Shown one piece after another: positions 25,714 to 32,729 of a stretch of DNA of 35,077 nucleotides. Position 1 is the stretch's first letter. Every line of letters begins with the position of its first letter. The notes below the pieces were generated by a model. The model searched no databases. It saw only the letters and a program-made list of their open reading frames with translations, and had not been told where the DNA came from. The translations under genes and the position numbers were made by a program. The stretch lies in the NCBI GenBank assembly GCA_024640845.1, contig JAHEEE010000041.1:1-35077 (forward strand), in the 5' to 3' direction. Source of the DNA: Myxococcales bacterium (GTDB lineage: Bacteria; Myxococcota_A; Polyangia; Polyangiales; Houyiibacteriaceae).

Positions 25714-26508
25714 ATGGCGAGGCGTTTCGAGAACAAGATCGTTTGGATCACGGGTGGTGGCAGCGGAATCGGGAAGGCACTGGCGCTGGCGTTTGGCAAG
25801 GAAGGCGCGATCGTTGCGGTGTCCGGGAGGCGCGAGGATCGGCTCCAGGAGGTCGTCGACGAGCTCAAGTCGCAGGGTGCAAAAGGCCTGGCGGTGCGCT
25901 GTGACGTCACGGACGAGGCCTCGGTGGCCGAGGCTGTGCAAAAAATCGTGAAAACCCTGGGCGGCCTCGACGTAGCGGTGGCCAACGCCGGATTTTCGGT
26001 CGCCGGTCGAGTCGAAAAGCTGTCGGCTGCCGACTGGAGACGCCAACTCGACGTCAATGTCATCGGCGTGGCGATGACAGCCCGTTACGCCATTCCACAC
26101 CTCCGCGAGCGCGAGGGCCGGCTCGCCCTGATCGGCAGCGTCGCGTCCATGTTGGCAGCGCCTGGAATCGGTGCGTATGCGGCTTCGAAGTTCGCCGTTC
26201 GGGCGATTGGGCAAACACTTGCCGCCGAGCTCCATGGAAGCGGCGTGAGTTGCACGACCATTCACCCCGGGTACATCGAGAGTGAGATCGCTCAGGTCGA
26301 CAATCAGGGCCGCTTCGATCCGCAGCGCGAAGATCGCCGGCCGAAGAACCTCATGTGGCCTGCCGACCGGGCCGCTCGCGCCATGGTCGATGCGATTGCG
26401 AAACGGAAACGCGAGTACACATTCACCGGTCATGGCAAGGTCGGCGCGTTCGCCGGCCGACACATGCCGGGACTCGTCCACTTCGGCATGACACGCAACC
26501 GCAAGTAG
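25714..26508 (+). CDS. Short-chain dehydrogenase/reductase (classical SDR)
   Basis: 264 residues. Cofactor loop TGGGSGIG (13-20), then SGRRED (the Arg pair suggests NADP(H)), CDVTD, and NAG (91-93). Catalytic site: Ser around 142-145 in IGSVASM, and Y155-x3-K159 (YAASK). The C-terminal part GHMPGL(V)HF and positively charged tail resemble SDR subgroup members that handle lipid substrates. It starts 39 bp after the RND permease on the same strand and is probably co-transcribed. Substrate unknown. Confidence 0.92.
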   Translation: MARRFENKIVWITGGGSGIGKALALAFGKEGAIVAVSGRREDRLQEVVDELKSQGAKGLAVRCDVTDEASVAEAVQKIVKTLGGLDVAVANAGFSVAGRVEKLSAADWRRQLDVNVIGVAMTARYAIPHLREREGRLALIGSVASMLAAPGIGAYAASKFAVRAIGQTLAAELHGSGVSCTTIHPGYIESEIAQVDNQGRFDPQREDRRPKNLMWPADRAARAMVDAIAKRKREYTFTGHGKVGAFAGRHMPGLVHFGMTRNRK

Positions 26509-26511
26509 CGA

Positions 26512-27459
26512 TCACTCCACGAGGAAGCGGAACATGACGAGCAGATGGGTCTCTTTGGGCCCGCCTAGGTCCCGCCGAAGGGCCATCCCGACGCCGATCT
26601 TGCCCTTGTTGAAGCCAGCACCCGCCGTGATTTGGTTCAAATTGCGGCCGCTGTCGCGGCGGTAGCCAATGCGAATCGGCACCAGCTCGGCTGCGACGTA
26701 GCTCACGCCCGCACCTGCGATGATCTTGTTGCTCGAGAACGTGGTGAAGTCGACGAGAACGTCGCCACCGACGGTGAACGACTCGATGGGGGTGAGCGCC
26801 ACACTTCCGCCGGCCATCTGAGGCGCGAGTGACGAGTAGGTCTTGACGAGGTTGTAGCCGAGCCCCGAGATCTTGAGGAACCGAATGGGCGTGATGGTCA
26901 TCGACGCATCGAGGGTGATTCCGTCGAAGCTCGGGCCGAGACGAACGCCGTCTGACCAATTGGACTTCAACTTCGCCCACCGAAAGCCGATCCCAATGGC
27001 GAGCTGGGGAATCGCCTGAATGCCAATGCCGGAGCGCCAGTCCCAGCCCTGGTATCTGCGGCCCTCGCCGCTGAAGACGTAGCGAAAGCTCGTGCCCATC
27101 GCGATCTTCTTCGCGGTGGTCGAATCGACGACCGAGCTTCCGATCGTCCAGTAGGTGCCGCCATCACTCTTGCTGCCGGGGATGATCTGCGAGAACGCCT
27201 CGACCTGGTACGTGGGCACCGCGGCCATGTTCGACGTGTTGTACGCCAACGCCGAGGTCCCGACCGCGCCAGCGCGGGCGCCGCTTCCCATTGCGAGCCC
27301 GTAGGTCGTCTCGAGGGTGTCTTCGGGGGGCGGCGGTGGGTTCGAGACACCGCCCACACCCGACGGCGCTTGTGTTTGCGCAGCAGCGTTAGACCACGGG
27401 CACACGACGGTCGCTAGACCGACGATCGCCGCCCCCCAAAACACTCGCTTTGCCCCCAT
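26512..27459 (-). CDS. Outer-membrane beta-barrel-like protein
   Basis: 315 residues with a Sec signal peptide (MGAKRVFWGAAIVGLATVV, cleavage likely after the Ala run at 25-27, AAAQ). A Pro-rich segment NPPPPPEDT is followed by GLAMGSGARAGAVGTSALAYNTSNMA, which resembles the start of FadL/PorV-like or UPF0164 barrels (the AYNNPAN-type segment). The rest is made of alternating strands and ends in MFRFLVE, with aromatic residues near the end. Likely an outer-membrane barrel of unknown cargo. It ends three bases from the SDR stop (convergent). Confidence 0.75.
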   Translation of the reverse strand: MGAKRVFWGAAIVGLATVVCPWSNAAAQTQAPSGVGGVSNPPPPPEDTLETTYGLAMGSGARAGAVGTSALAYNTSNMAAVPTYQVEAFSQIIPGSKSDGGTYWTIGSSVVDSTTAKKIAMGTSFRYVFSGEGRRYQGWDWRSGIGIQAIPQLAIGIGFRWAKLKSNWSDGVRLGPSFDGITLDASMTITPIRFLKISGLGYNLVKTYSSLAPQMAGGSVALTPIESFTVGGDVLVDFTTFSSNKIIAGAGVSYVAAELVPIRIGYRRDSGRNLNQITAGAGFNKGKIGVGMALRRDLGGPKETHLLVMFRFLVE

Positions 27460-27485
27460 GGGTGATTCCCTGGGGGAAGCTAACA

Positions 27486-27497
27486 GTGATAGATCAC
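27486..27497. promoter_or_regulatory. Palindrome GTGATAGATCAC, possible operator
   Basis: A perfect inverted repeat GTGAT-AG-ATCAC, sitting 36 bp before the SDR/plsC operon and 26 bp before the barrel gene on the other strand. A wider repeat GGGTGAT-N26-ATCACCC (27460-27499) uses the same right arm. It fits a dimeric repressor site, or a weak GTGA-N4-TCAC type box. No -35/-10 pair stands out. Confidence 0.35.
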
Positions 27498-27533
27498 CCT
27501 TCCAAATTGTCGACTCCGCCTTAGAAGCGTCTC

Positions 27534-28445
27534 GTGTTGGACTTTCTACTGGACAAATCCGTTGTTGGTTACACCTCGCTTGGGTACCGATGGCGCCCCC
27601 ATCCGGAGATCGATGCGGACCTGAGCGCTAGGGTCGCCCTCGTGACCGGCGCGACGTCCGGACTGGGGAGGGCAACGGCAACCGAGCTCGCCCGGCTCGG
27701 AGCCTCCACGATCATCGTCGGCCGCAACCCCGAGAAGACCGCCTCGGTCTGCAAGCAAATCCAGGATGAAACTGGCAACCCCGACATCCGCATTGAGATC
27801 GCCGATCTCAGTCTGATGCGGGAGATCCGTGCCCTTGCGGGTCGGATCGAGAAACCGATCCATCTTCTCGTCAACAATGCCGGGGTTCTCCTCCCCAAGC
27901 GGCAGGAAACCGGCGAAGGGTTCGAGCGGACCTTCGCAACGAACTTGCTGGGCCATTTTCTGCTGACCAATCTCCTCACAGACAAGCTCGAGGCGCCTGC
28001 CCGCATCATCAACGTCTCGTCGGGCGGAATGTATACCCAGCGAATCCGAGTGGACGACCTGGAGATGAAGAAGGAGCCGTACGACGGTGTGGTGGCCTAT
28101 GCGCGGACCAAGCGCGGGCAGGTGATCCTGACCGAGCTCTGGGCGGAACGGCTGAAAGACCGGGGCGTCGTCGTTCACTCGATGCACCCGGGCTGGGCCG
28201 CGACGCCTGGGGTGTCCGAATCCCTTCCTCGCTTCTACAAGCTCACCAAACCGCTGCTCCGGACCCCCGAACAGGGGGCAGACACCATCGTCTGGTTGTG
28301 TGCATCGGAGGAAGCGGGGCGCACGACCGGCCTCTTCTGGCATGACCGGCGGCCTCGGCCGACCCATCGAACCAAAAGAACGCGCGAAACCCCGGAGCAG
28401 CAAAGGGCCCTTTGGACGGCACTCGAAGGTATGCTCGGTGCATGA
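27534..28445 (+). CDS. SDR oxidoreductase, DHRS12-like
   Basis: 303 residues. N-terminal MLDFLLDKSVVGYTSLGYRW is unlike classical SDRs and recalls eukaryotic DHRS12 and its bacterial relatives. The cofactor loop is TGATSGLG (38-45), NNAG at 114-117, serines at 162-163 (INVSSGGMY) and Y189-x3-K193 (YARTK). The Asp-Leu-Ser after beta-4 (IADLSLM) is typical of retinol-dehydrogenase-like SDRs. It starts at GTG 27534. Its stop overlaps the plsC-like start by ATGA, so a joint role in lipid metabolism is likely, but the substrate is unknown. Confidence 0.9.
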   Translation: MLDFLLDKSVVGYTSLGYRWRPHPEIDADLSARVALVTGATSGLGRATATELARLGASTIIVGRNPEKTASVCKQIQDETGNPDIRIEIADLSLMREIRALAGRIEKPIHLLVNNAGVLLPKRQETGEGFERTFATNLLGHFLLTNLLTDKLEAPARIINVSSGGMYTQRIRVDDLEMKKEPYDGVVAYARTKRGQVILTELWAERLKDRGVVVHSMHPGWAATPGVSESLPRFYKLTKPLLRTPEQGADTIVWLCASEEAGRTTGLFWHDRRPRPTHRTKRTRETPEQQRALWTALEGMLGA

Positions 28446-29437
28446 AGGTGAAACCGCGAAAGGCGGGCACGGCCCGCCGCCGGGCGGTGACAATTTCAGT
28501 TTACGGGCTGGCGTGGGTGTTGCTCACCGTGCTTGCGCCGGTATGGCTCGTGATCGGAGCGATCGTTGGCGCGCTGAGGGGGCGTTCCTTCATCGTGTTG
28601 CGCCTCCTCGCGTTCGGGTGGTTTTACTTCGGCTTCGAGTTGATAGCTCTATTGCTGATTGCCGGCGTGTTCGTTGCGCACCGGCCGGGCGCGGCCCGCG
28701 ATGGCGCGCTTTATCGTCTTCAGGCATGGTGGGCGAGCACGAACCTGCGCCTTGCGCAAAGGGCCTTGCGCCTCGAGATCCAGGTCGACGGTGCTGAGCG
28801 GGCGTTGCCCGGACCCGCGATTCTCTTGATCCGCCACGCGAGCATTCTCGATACACTCCTGCCGTGCGCATACATCCAGCGGCCGTACGGGTTTCGCATC
28901 CGGTACGTGCTCAAGCAAGAGTTGTTGTTTGATCCCTGCATCGACGTCGTTGGAAACGCGCTCCCCAACTACTTCGTCGACCGGACGGGTGATCGCGCCG
29001 CCGAGCTCGAAGGAGTGCGGCGTCTCGCGCAGAATTTGGGTACGGATGGGATACTGATCTTCCCCGAAGGAACCCGATTTTCCGAAGAGAAACGGGAGAG
29101 ATCGCTCGCACAGCTAGCATCCGACGGCTCGCCGATGGCAGAAGCGGCGAAGCAACTCACGCACGTACTGCGGCCGAAGCCAGGCGGCGTGCTCGCGTTG
29201 TTGGACGTGCTGCCCAACGTCGATTGCGTCTTCGTTGCACATTCAGGCCTCGAGTCCTTCGCGAAGATCTCGAGCTTGCTGGACGGCGAAGTGGTCGGCT
29301 CCTCGGTGCGCGTGAAGCTCTGGCGGATCAGCGCAGAAGAGATCCCTCGTGGCGATGAAGATCGTCTTCGCTGGCTGTACGCGCAGTGGGGGGAGGTCGA
29401 TGCGTTTGTGAAAAACTCGTTGCTCGTTGGTGGATAA
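28442..29437 (+). CDS. 1-acyl-glycerol-3-phosphate acyltransferase-like (PlsC family)
   Basis: 331 residues. Two N-terminal hydrophobic segments (about 17-43 and 55-79), then the acyltransferase domain with H132-x4-D137 (RHASILD) and FPEGTRFS (207-214), the two motifs shared by all PlsC-type enzymes. The first motif has Arg where NH is more common (NHxxxxD). The domain is similar in length to LPLAT/AGPAT members; it may make phosphatidic acid or acylate another lysophospholipid. It is coupled to the DHRS12-like SDR. Its TAA stop lies inside a DnaA-box-like site that begins the origin region. Confidence 0.85.
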   Translation: MKVKPRKAGTARRRAVTISVYGLAWVLLTVLAPVWLVIGAIVGALRGRSFIVLRLLAFGWFYFGFELIALLLIAGVFVAHRPGAARDGALYRLQAWWASTNLRLAQRALRLEIQVDGAERALPGPAILLIRHASILDTLLPCAYIQRPYGFRIRYVLKQELLFDPCIDVVGNALPNYFVDRTGDRAAELEGVRRLAQNLGTDGILIFPEGTRFSEEKRERSLAQLASDGSPMAEAAKQLTHVLRPKPGGVLALLDVLPNVDCVFVAHSGLESFAKISSLLDGEVVGSSVRVKLWRISAEEIPRGDEDRLRWLYAQWGEVDAFVKNSLLVGG

Positions 29438-29448
29438 GCTGTGGATGA
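29429..29448. other. Two DnaA-box-like sites after plsC
   Basis: GGTGGATAA (29429-29437) reads TTATCCACC on the minus strand, one base off the DnaA consensus TTATCCACA, and overlaps the plsC stop. TGTGGATGA (29440-29448) reads TCATCCACA, also one mismatch. Both point the same way with 11 bp between starts. Confidence 0.6.
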
Positions 29449-29453
29449 AACGC

Positions 29454-29498
29454 GCAACGTGCAGCGTTGCCGAAGCATTCGGCTACGGAAATCGTAGC
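29454..29498. repeat. Three chained perfect palindromes, 14-bp period
   Basis: Palindrome 1 is GCAACG-tgcag-CGTTGC (29454-29470), palindrome 2 GCCGAA-gca-TTCGGC (29469-29483), palindrome 3 GCTACG-gaaat-CGTAGC (29482-29498). Each has six perfect pairs. Each junction shares a GC dinucleotide, and the three centres lie at 29462, 29476 and 29490, exactly 14 bp apart. No T-run follows, so it is not a normal terminator. The element could fold as three adjacent hairpins in RNA or single-stranded DNA. Confidence 0.75.
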
Positions 29499-29625
29499 AA
29501 CAGTTGTGGACTCATTGCGGACGAGAATCTGTTCGATGTTGCGCGAACGATAACAAGTCGTAATTCGGAATGATTGCAACAGCTTGTCAACAGCGAGGAA
29601 ACACCAAGTAAAGGAGCGCACTCGC

Positions 29626-29679
29626 ATGTCAAAAAAACTGCGTTCGAATCTTTTACGATCACAGGCGGTTAGGAATTAG
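29626..29679 (+). CDS. Possible 17-codon leader ORF upstream of dnaA
   Basis: AAAGGAG (29610-29616) lies nine bases before ATG 29626. The frame encodes MSKKLRSNLLRSQAVRN and stops with TAG at 29677-29679. The ribosome-binding site is among the best in the window, and the peptide is basic (five Lys/Arg in the first half-dozen charged positions, no acidic residue). It may be a leader peptide or a chance ORF. It does not resemble rpmH, which often sits upstream of dnaA. Confidence 0.3.
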   Translation: MSKKLRSNLLRSQAVRN

Positions 29680-29776
29680 TTCGTTGATCCCCGTAGACGG
29701 CTTCGAAACTCGCTGCTAGCTTCGGCGGCCTTCACAAAGAAGACACCAGTTGGCGTTCGCCACGTCGACGGAAGTT

Positions 29777-29785
29777 GGTGGATAA
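29777..29785. other. DnaA-box-like site upstream of dnaA
   Basis: GGTGGATAA, the complement of TTATCCACC, differs from the consensus by its last base. It is identical to the sites at 29429 and 31517, so this variant recurs three times around dnaA. Confidence 0.6.
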
Positions 29786-29799
29786 ACGGTTGGATCGCT

Positions 29800-29832
29800 C
29801 GTCCCAAGCGAGGTGTGGATTGCTTGGGGACG
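29800..29832. promoter_or_regulatory. Inverted repeat with DnaA-box-like loop before dnaA
   Basis: Arms CGTCCCAAGC (29800-29809) and GCTTGGGGACG (29822-29832) pair over ten positions with one bulged base. The 12-base loop contains most of TGTGGATTG (29814-29822), the complement of CAATCCACA. The repeat ends 34 bp before the dnaA GTG. It could be an autoregulatory site for DnaA. Confidence 0.5.
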
Positions 29833-29866
29833 TTGACGGTGAATTGCGCCTTTTTTTGGGGGTCTT

Positions 29867-31231
29867 GTGACGATGGAACAACTGTGGGAACAAGCGCTCG
29901 GCAGCCTCAAGTCGAACCTGTCGGCTGAGAACTTCGAAACCTGGCTGGAGCCGGTTCAGTTCGGTGGCATCGAGAGCGATTCGGTCGTGTTGCGCATTCC
30001 GAATCAGTTCTTTGCAGAGTGGATTTCCGCGCACTACCTCGACATGATCCTCGAAACCCTGCAGAGCACAGCAGGCGATACGGCAATGCCGACGAAGGTT
30101 CGTTGGGAGCTCGACGAAACGCTTCGCGAGAAGGCCCAAGCTGCCCGTGAGTCGACTCCCCCCCCAGCGCCCCGTGCACCTCGTGCGACGCCGCGCGCCC
30201 CTGAAACGGCCGATCTCAACCCCAAGTATCGTTTCAAAAACTTCGTGGTGGGTCCTGCGAACCAGCTCGCGCATGCAGCGAGCGTCGCGTGTGGCTCCGA
30301 CCCAGGCCGTCGTTACAACCCGCTCTTCATCTATGGAGGCGTGGGTCTCGGAAAGACGCATCTGGTCAATGCGATCGGTCATGCCATTCTGCAGCGGAAC
30401 CCGCGCGCGAGGATTCTTTATCTCTCGGCCGAGCGATTCACCAACGAGTTCATCTGGTCGCTGCAGAACCACGAGATCAATTCCTTCCGCAATCGGTATC
30501 GATCTCAGTGCGATGTCTTGCTGATGGACGATATCCAGTTCCTCGCCGGCCGCGAGCAGACGCAGGAGGAGTTCTTTCACACCTTCAACGCGCTCTACCA
30601 CTCGGACAAACAGATCGTCGTTACTTCGGACGTTTACCCGCAACAGATCCCCGAGATGCAGGAGCGTTTGATCAGTCGCTTCCAGTCGGGAATGGTCGCG
30701 GATGTTCAGGCACCCGAGCTCGACACCCGCATCGCCATCCTACAGAAGAAGGCGGAAAGCGAAAGCATCGAGCTTCACGGTGAGGTCGCTCTCTTTCTCG
30801 CGCAGGCAGTCCGCAGCAACGTTCGCGAGCTCGAGGGAACCCTCCTACGCATTGCCGTCAAAGCAGAGCTCCTCGGGCTTCCTATCGACCTCGAGCTCGC
30901 CAAAGAGACGCTTCGAGCCGTGGCCCCGAACCAGGATACCGCAATGACCGTCGAAGAGATCCAGCGCATCGTCTGCGGCTACTTCGGCATTCGTTTGGCG
31001 GACCTGAAGTCGCGGCGACGTCACCGCGCTGTGAGCTTTCCCCGTATGATCGCGATGTACATCTGCCGGCACCGCCTCGGGACCAGCTATCCCGAGCTTG
31101 GCGAGCGCTTTGGCGGCAAAGACCACACCACGGTCATCAGCGCCGTACGAAAGATTGGCGGCCTGGTCGAGGCCCAAGACGAGCGTGTCTTGGGCGCAGT
31201 GGATGCGATCGAGCGCAAGCTCGGCGTCTAG
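29867..31231 (+). CDS. dnaA: Chromosomal replication initiator DnaA
   Basis: 454 residues in four domains: domain I (1-85, MEQLWEQALGSLKSNLS), a short Pro/Ala/Arg linker (about 95-115), the AAA+ domain with Walker A GGVGLGKTH (157-165) and Walker B LLMDDIQFL (218-226), and the C-terminal DNA-binding domain with GGKDHTTVISAVRKI, the DnaA-box signature. It binds DnaA boxes and melts the origin. GTG 29867 is used; ATG 29873, giving MEQLWEQ, is almost as good, with GGGGG just upstream of both. It ends before a strong terminator and is followed by the candidate oriC and dnaN. Confidence 0.98.
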   Translation: MTMEQLWEQALGSLKSNLSAENFETWLEPVQFGGIESDSVVLRIPNQFFAEWISAHYLDMILETLQSTAGDTAMPTKVRWELDETLREKAQAARESTPPPAPRAPRATPRAPETADLNPKYRFKNFVVGPANQLAHAASVACGSDPGRRYNPLFIYGGVGLGKTHLVNAIGHAILQRNPRARILYLSAERFTNEFIWSLQNHEINSFRNRYRSQCDVLLMDDIQFLAGREQTQEEFFHTFNALYHSDKQIVVTSDVYPQQIPEMQERLISRFQSGMVADVQAPELDTRIAILQKKAESESIELHGEVALFLAQAVRSNVRELEGTLLRIAVKAELLGLPIDLELAKETLRAVAPNQDTAMTVEEIQRIVCGYFGIRLADLKSRRRHRAVSFPRMIAMYICRHRLGTSYPELGERFGGKDHTTVISAVRKIGGLVEAQDERVLGAVDAIERKLGV

Positions 31232-31263
31232 CGTGTACAGCAAATCCAAGCCTCGATGGGGGT

Positions 31264-31305
31264 TGTGCGGGGGGCTCGGACATGCCGGGCCTCCCGTGCG
31301 CTTTT
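31264..31305 (+). terminator. Strong intrinsic terminator of dnaA
   Basis: The arms CGGGGGGCTCGG (31268-31279) and CCGGGCCTCCCG (31285-31296) form 12 pairs, two of them G-U, around the loop ACATG. Weaker pairs carry the stem on to 31264/31300, and CTTTTA follows at once. It sits 32 bp after the dnaA stop, so dnaN needs its own promoter or read-through. Confidence 0.75.
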
Positions 31306-31335
31306 AGTGTATACCAGCGCCTGTGTGCGGGCTGA

Positions 31336-31405
31336 GATCAACCTGGGGAGTGGGCCTGGGGATCAATCTGGGTTCGCAGACTCCACATTCTCGCAACGAT
31401 CAACC
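31336..31405. repeat. Direct repeats GATCAAYC in the dnaA-dnaN gap
   Basis: GATCAACC (31336), GATCAATC (31361) and GATCAACC (31398) occur in the same direction. The first two are followed by TGGG, making a 12-base imperfect repeat, and CCTGGGGA occurs at 31342 and 31355. They precede the DnaA boxes and AT-rich stretch. Confidence 0.5.
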
Positions 31406-31456
31406 AAGACTCTAAAGATCGCGCAAAGCTCAGTCCTTCTCGGCGCTTACCTTGCT

Positions 31457-31525
31457 TCATCCACAATCCACAGCTGTTAAGACGACGACTAATTTTAAAA
31501 TTTATAGATTTAACCTGGTGGATAA
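31457..31525. other. oriC: Candidate oriC core: DnaA boxes and AT-rich unwinding element
   Basis: TCATCCACA (31457-31465) and CAATCCACA (31464-31472) are DnaA-box variants on the plus strand, overlapping by two bases. They are followed by GACGACGACTAATTTTA (31481-31497) and a run of A/T to about 31513, the most AT-rich stretch seen in this GC-rich window. GGTGGATAA (31517-31525), reading TTATCCACC on the other strand, closes the element. The order boxes, short triplet-like segment, AT-rich element resembles the unwinding side of bipartite origins such as that of B. subtilis, where it lies in the same dnaA-dnaN gap. The rest of the 327-bp gap (31232-31558) is the terminator, the repeats and plain sequence. 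Confidence 0.75.
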
Positions 31526-31558
31526 ACAGACCAGCCCTTGCATGGAGTGAACGAAGAC

Positions 31559-32695
31559 ATGGAGCTAACGATCGAAAAGCAACAGTTCCTCCGTGGTCTC
31601 GCGCGGACCCACGGTGTAGCTGATCGCAAAAGCTCGATGCACATTCTGTCGAATGTGTTGCTTACGGCTGAAGGACCGGATCGTCTTCGCTTGTCGGCCA
31701 CCGACTTGTACCTCGGTGTGACTGCGTTGGTACCTGCGAACATCAAGAAGGGCGGAACCATCGCGGTGTCCGCGCGCACGCTCTTCGACATCGTAAAGAA
31801 CCTTCCCGACGGCGAGGTGAGTTGGAAGCTCAGCGACAGCCATGCGGTCGAGCTCAGCTGCGGCAAAGTGCGGTATCGCATTCCTGCCATGCCTGGCGAA
31901 GACTTCCCACCACTGCCGAATCCCGGAGATGCGGATTTCGCGCACATCGAAGGGTCCCTGCTCTCAGAGCTAATTTCGTTGACGCAGTACTCGATGTCCC
32001 ACGACGACACGCGACCGCACTTGGCTGGCACCTTGTTCGAAGGGGACGGAAAAGTCGTGCGTATGGTAACGACCGACGGTCACCGGCTCTCGAAAGCGGA
32101 ACACAAGGTCAGTGGCAAAAACGCGTTGATGAACTTCAGCATGTTGGTGCCGCACAAGGGTATCAGCGAGCTCAAAAGGCTTCTCGACGACATCAAAAGC
32201 GGCAAAGGCAAGGCCGACGAGCCCACCACCATCGGCATCGCGACGGCTGGCGGTAACGCGTTCTTCCTGCGCGACGATCTGAGCCTCAGCGTCAAGCTCG
32301 CAGACGAGAACTTCCCGCCCTACAGCAAGGTGATTCCGAGCAAACAAAGTCGCACCGTCGTTGCTGCTCGGGGGCCGCTCGTCGAGGCGCTACGGCGTAT
32401 CAGCCTCGTTGCAAACGACAAGAGTGGTGGCGTTCAACTGCAGATCGAACCAGGGATGCTTCGGATCCAAAGTCAAAACCCCGAGGTCGGGGAGGGCAGT
32501 GAAGAGGTCGACGTCGACTACGCCGGAGACGAGCTACGCATTGGCTTCAATGCGCGCTACCTCCTCGACGCGTTGAGCGCGATGCCCCAGGACGAAGTCG
32601 CGATCGAGCTCAGTGGCGAGCGAGATCCAGGCGTGATCAAACCGGTCGGCGACGACGCCGAATTCATCGGTGTCATCATGCCTATGCGAATCTAG
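31559..32695 (+). CDS. dnaN: DNA polymerase III sliding clamp (beta subunit)
   Basis: 378 residues in three repeated clamp domains (about 1-125, 130-255, 258-378). It starts MELTIEKQQFLRGLARTHG and has the usual KSSMHILSNVLL, YSMSHDDTRPHLAGTLFE and GFNARYLLDAL segments, ending VIMPMRI (the common end is VxMPMRL). It forms the ring that holds polymerase on DNA. ATG 31559 is fixed by the family N-terminus, with GGAG about 11 bases upstream; the frame begins seven codons earlier at TTG. recF follows after 34 bp. Confidence 0.98.
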   Translation: MELTIEKQQFLRGLARTHGVADRKSSMHILSNVLLTAEGPDRLRLSATDLYLGVTALVPANIKKGGTIAVSARTLFDIVKNLPDGEVSWKLSDSHAVELSCGKVRYRIPAMPGEDFPPLPNPGDADFAHIEGSLLSELISLTQYSMSHDDTRPHLAGTLFEGDGKVVRMVTTDGHRLSKAEHKVSGKNALMNFSMLVPHKGISELKRLLDDIKSGKGKADEPTTIGIATAGGNAFFLRDDLSLSVKLADENFPPYSKVIPSKQSRTVVAARGPLVEALRRISLVANDKSGGVQLQIEPGMLRIQSQNPEVGEGSEEVDVDYAGDELRIGFNARYLLDALSAMPQDEVAIELSGERDPGVIKPVGDDAEFIGVIMPMRI

Positions 32696-32729
32696 GCAGC
32701 AGGTGGTCGGGGAGACCCCAAGTCGACTA

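Larger units (their letters stand above)
29438..29866. other. plsC-dnaA gene-free region (429 bp), 5' part of the origin area
   Basis: The region holds one complete DnaA-box-like site near the left end, a three-palindrome array at 29454-29498, a small hairpin GTTCG...CGAAC (29531-29548), a Shine-Dalgarno-led mini-ORF at 29626-29679, a TGGCGTTCGCCA palindrome at 29751-29762, another box at 29777-29785 and a box in an inverted-repeat loop at 29800-29832. A T-tract and five Gs precede the dnaA start. A dnaA promoter could not be placed with confidence. Confidence 0.6.

Noticed and set aside
29501-29515. Further DnaA box (TGTGGACTC)
   Set aside because: Three mismatches to the consensus on the complement, too weak to call.
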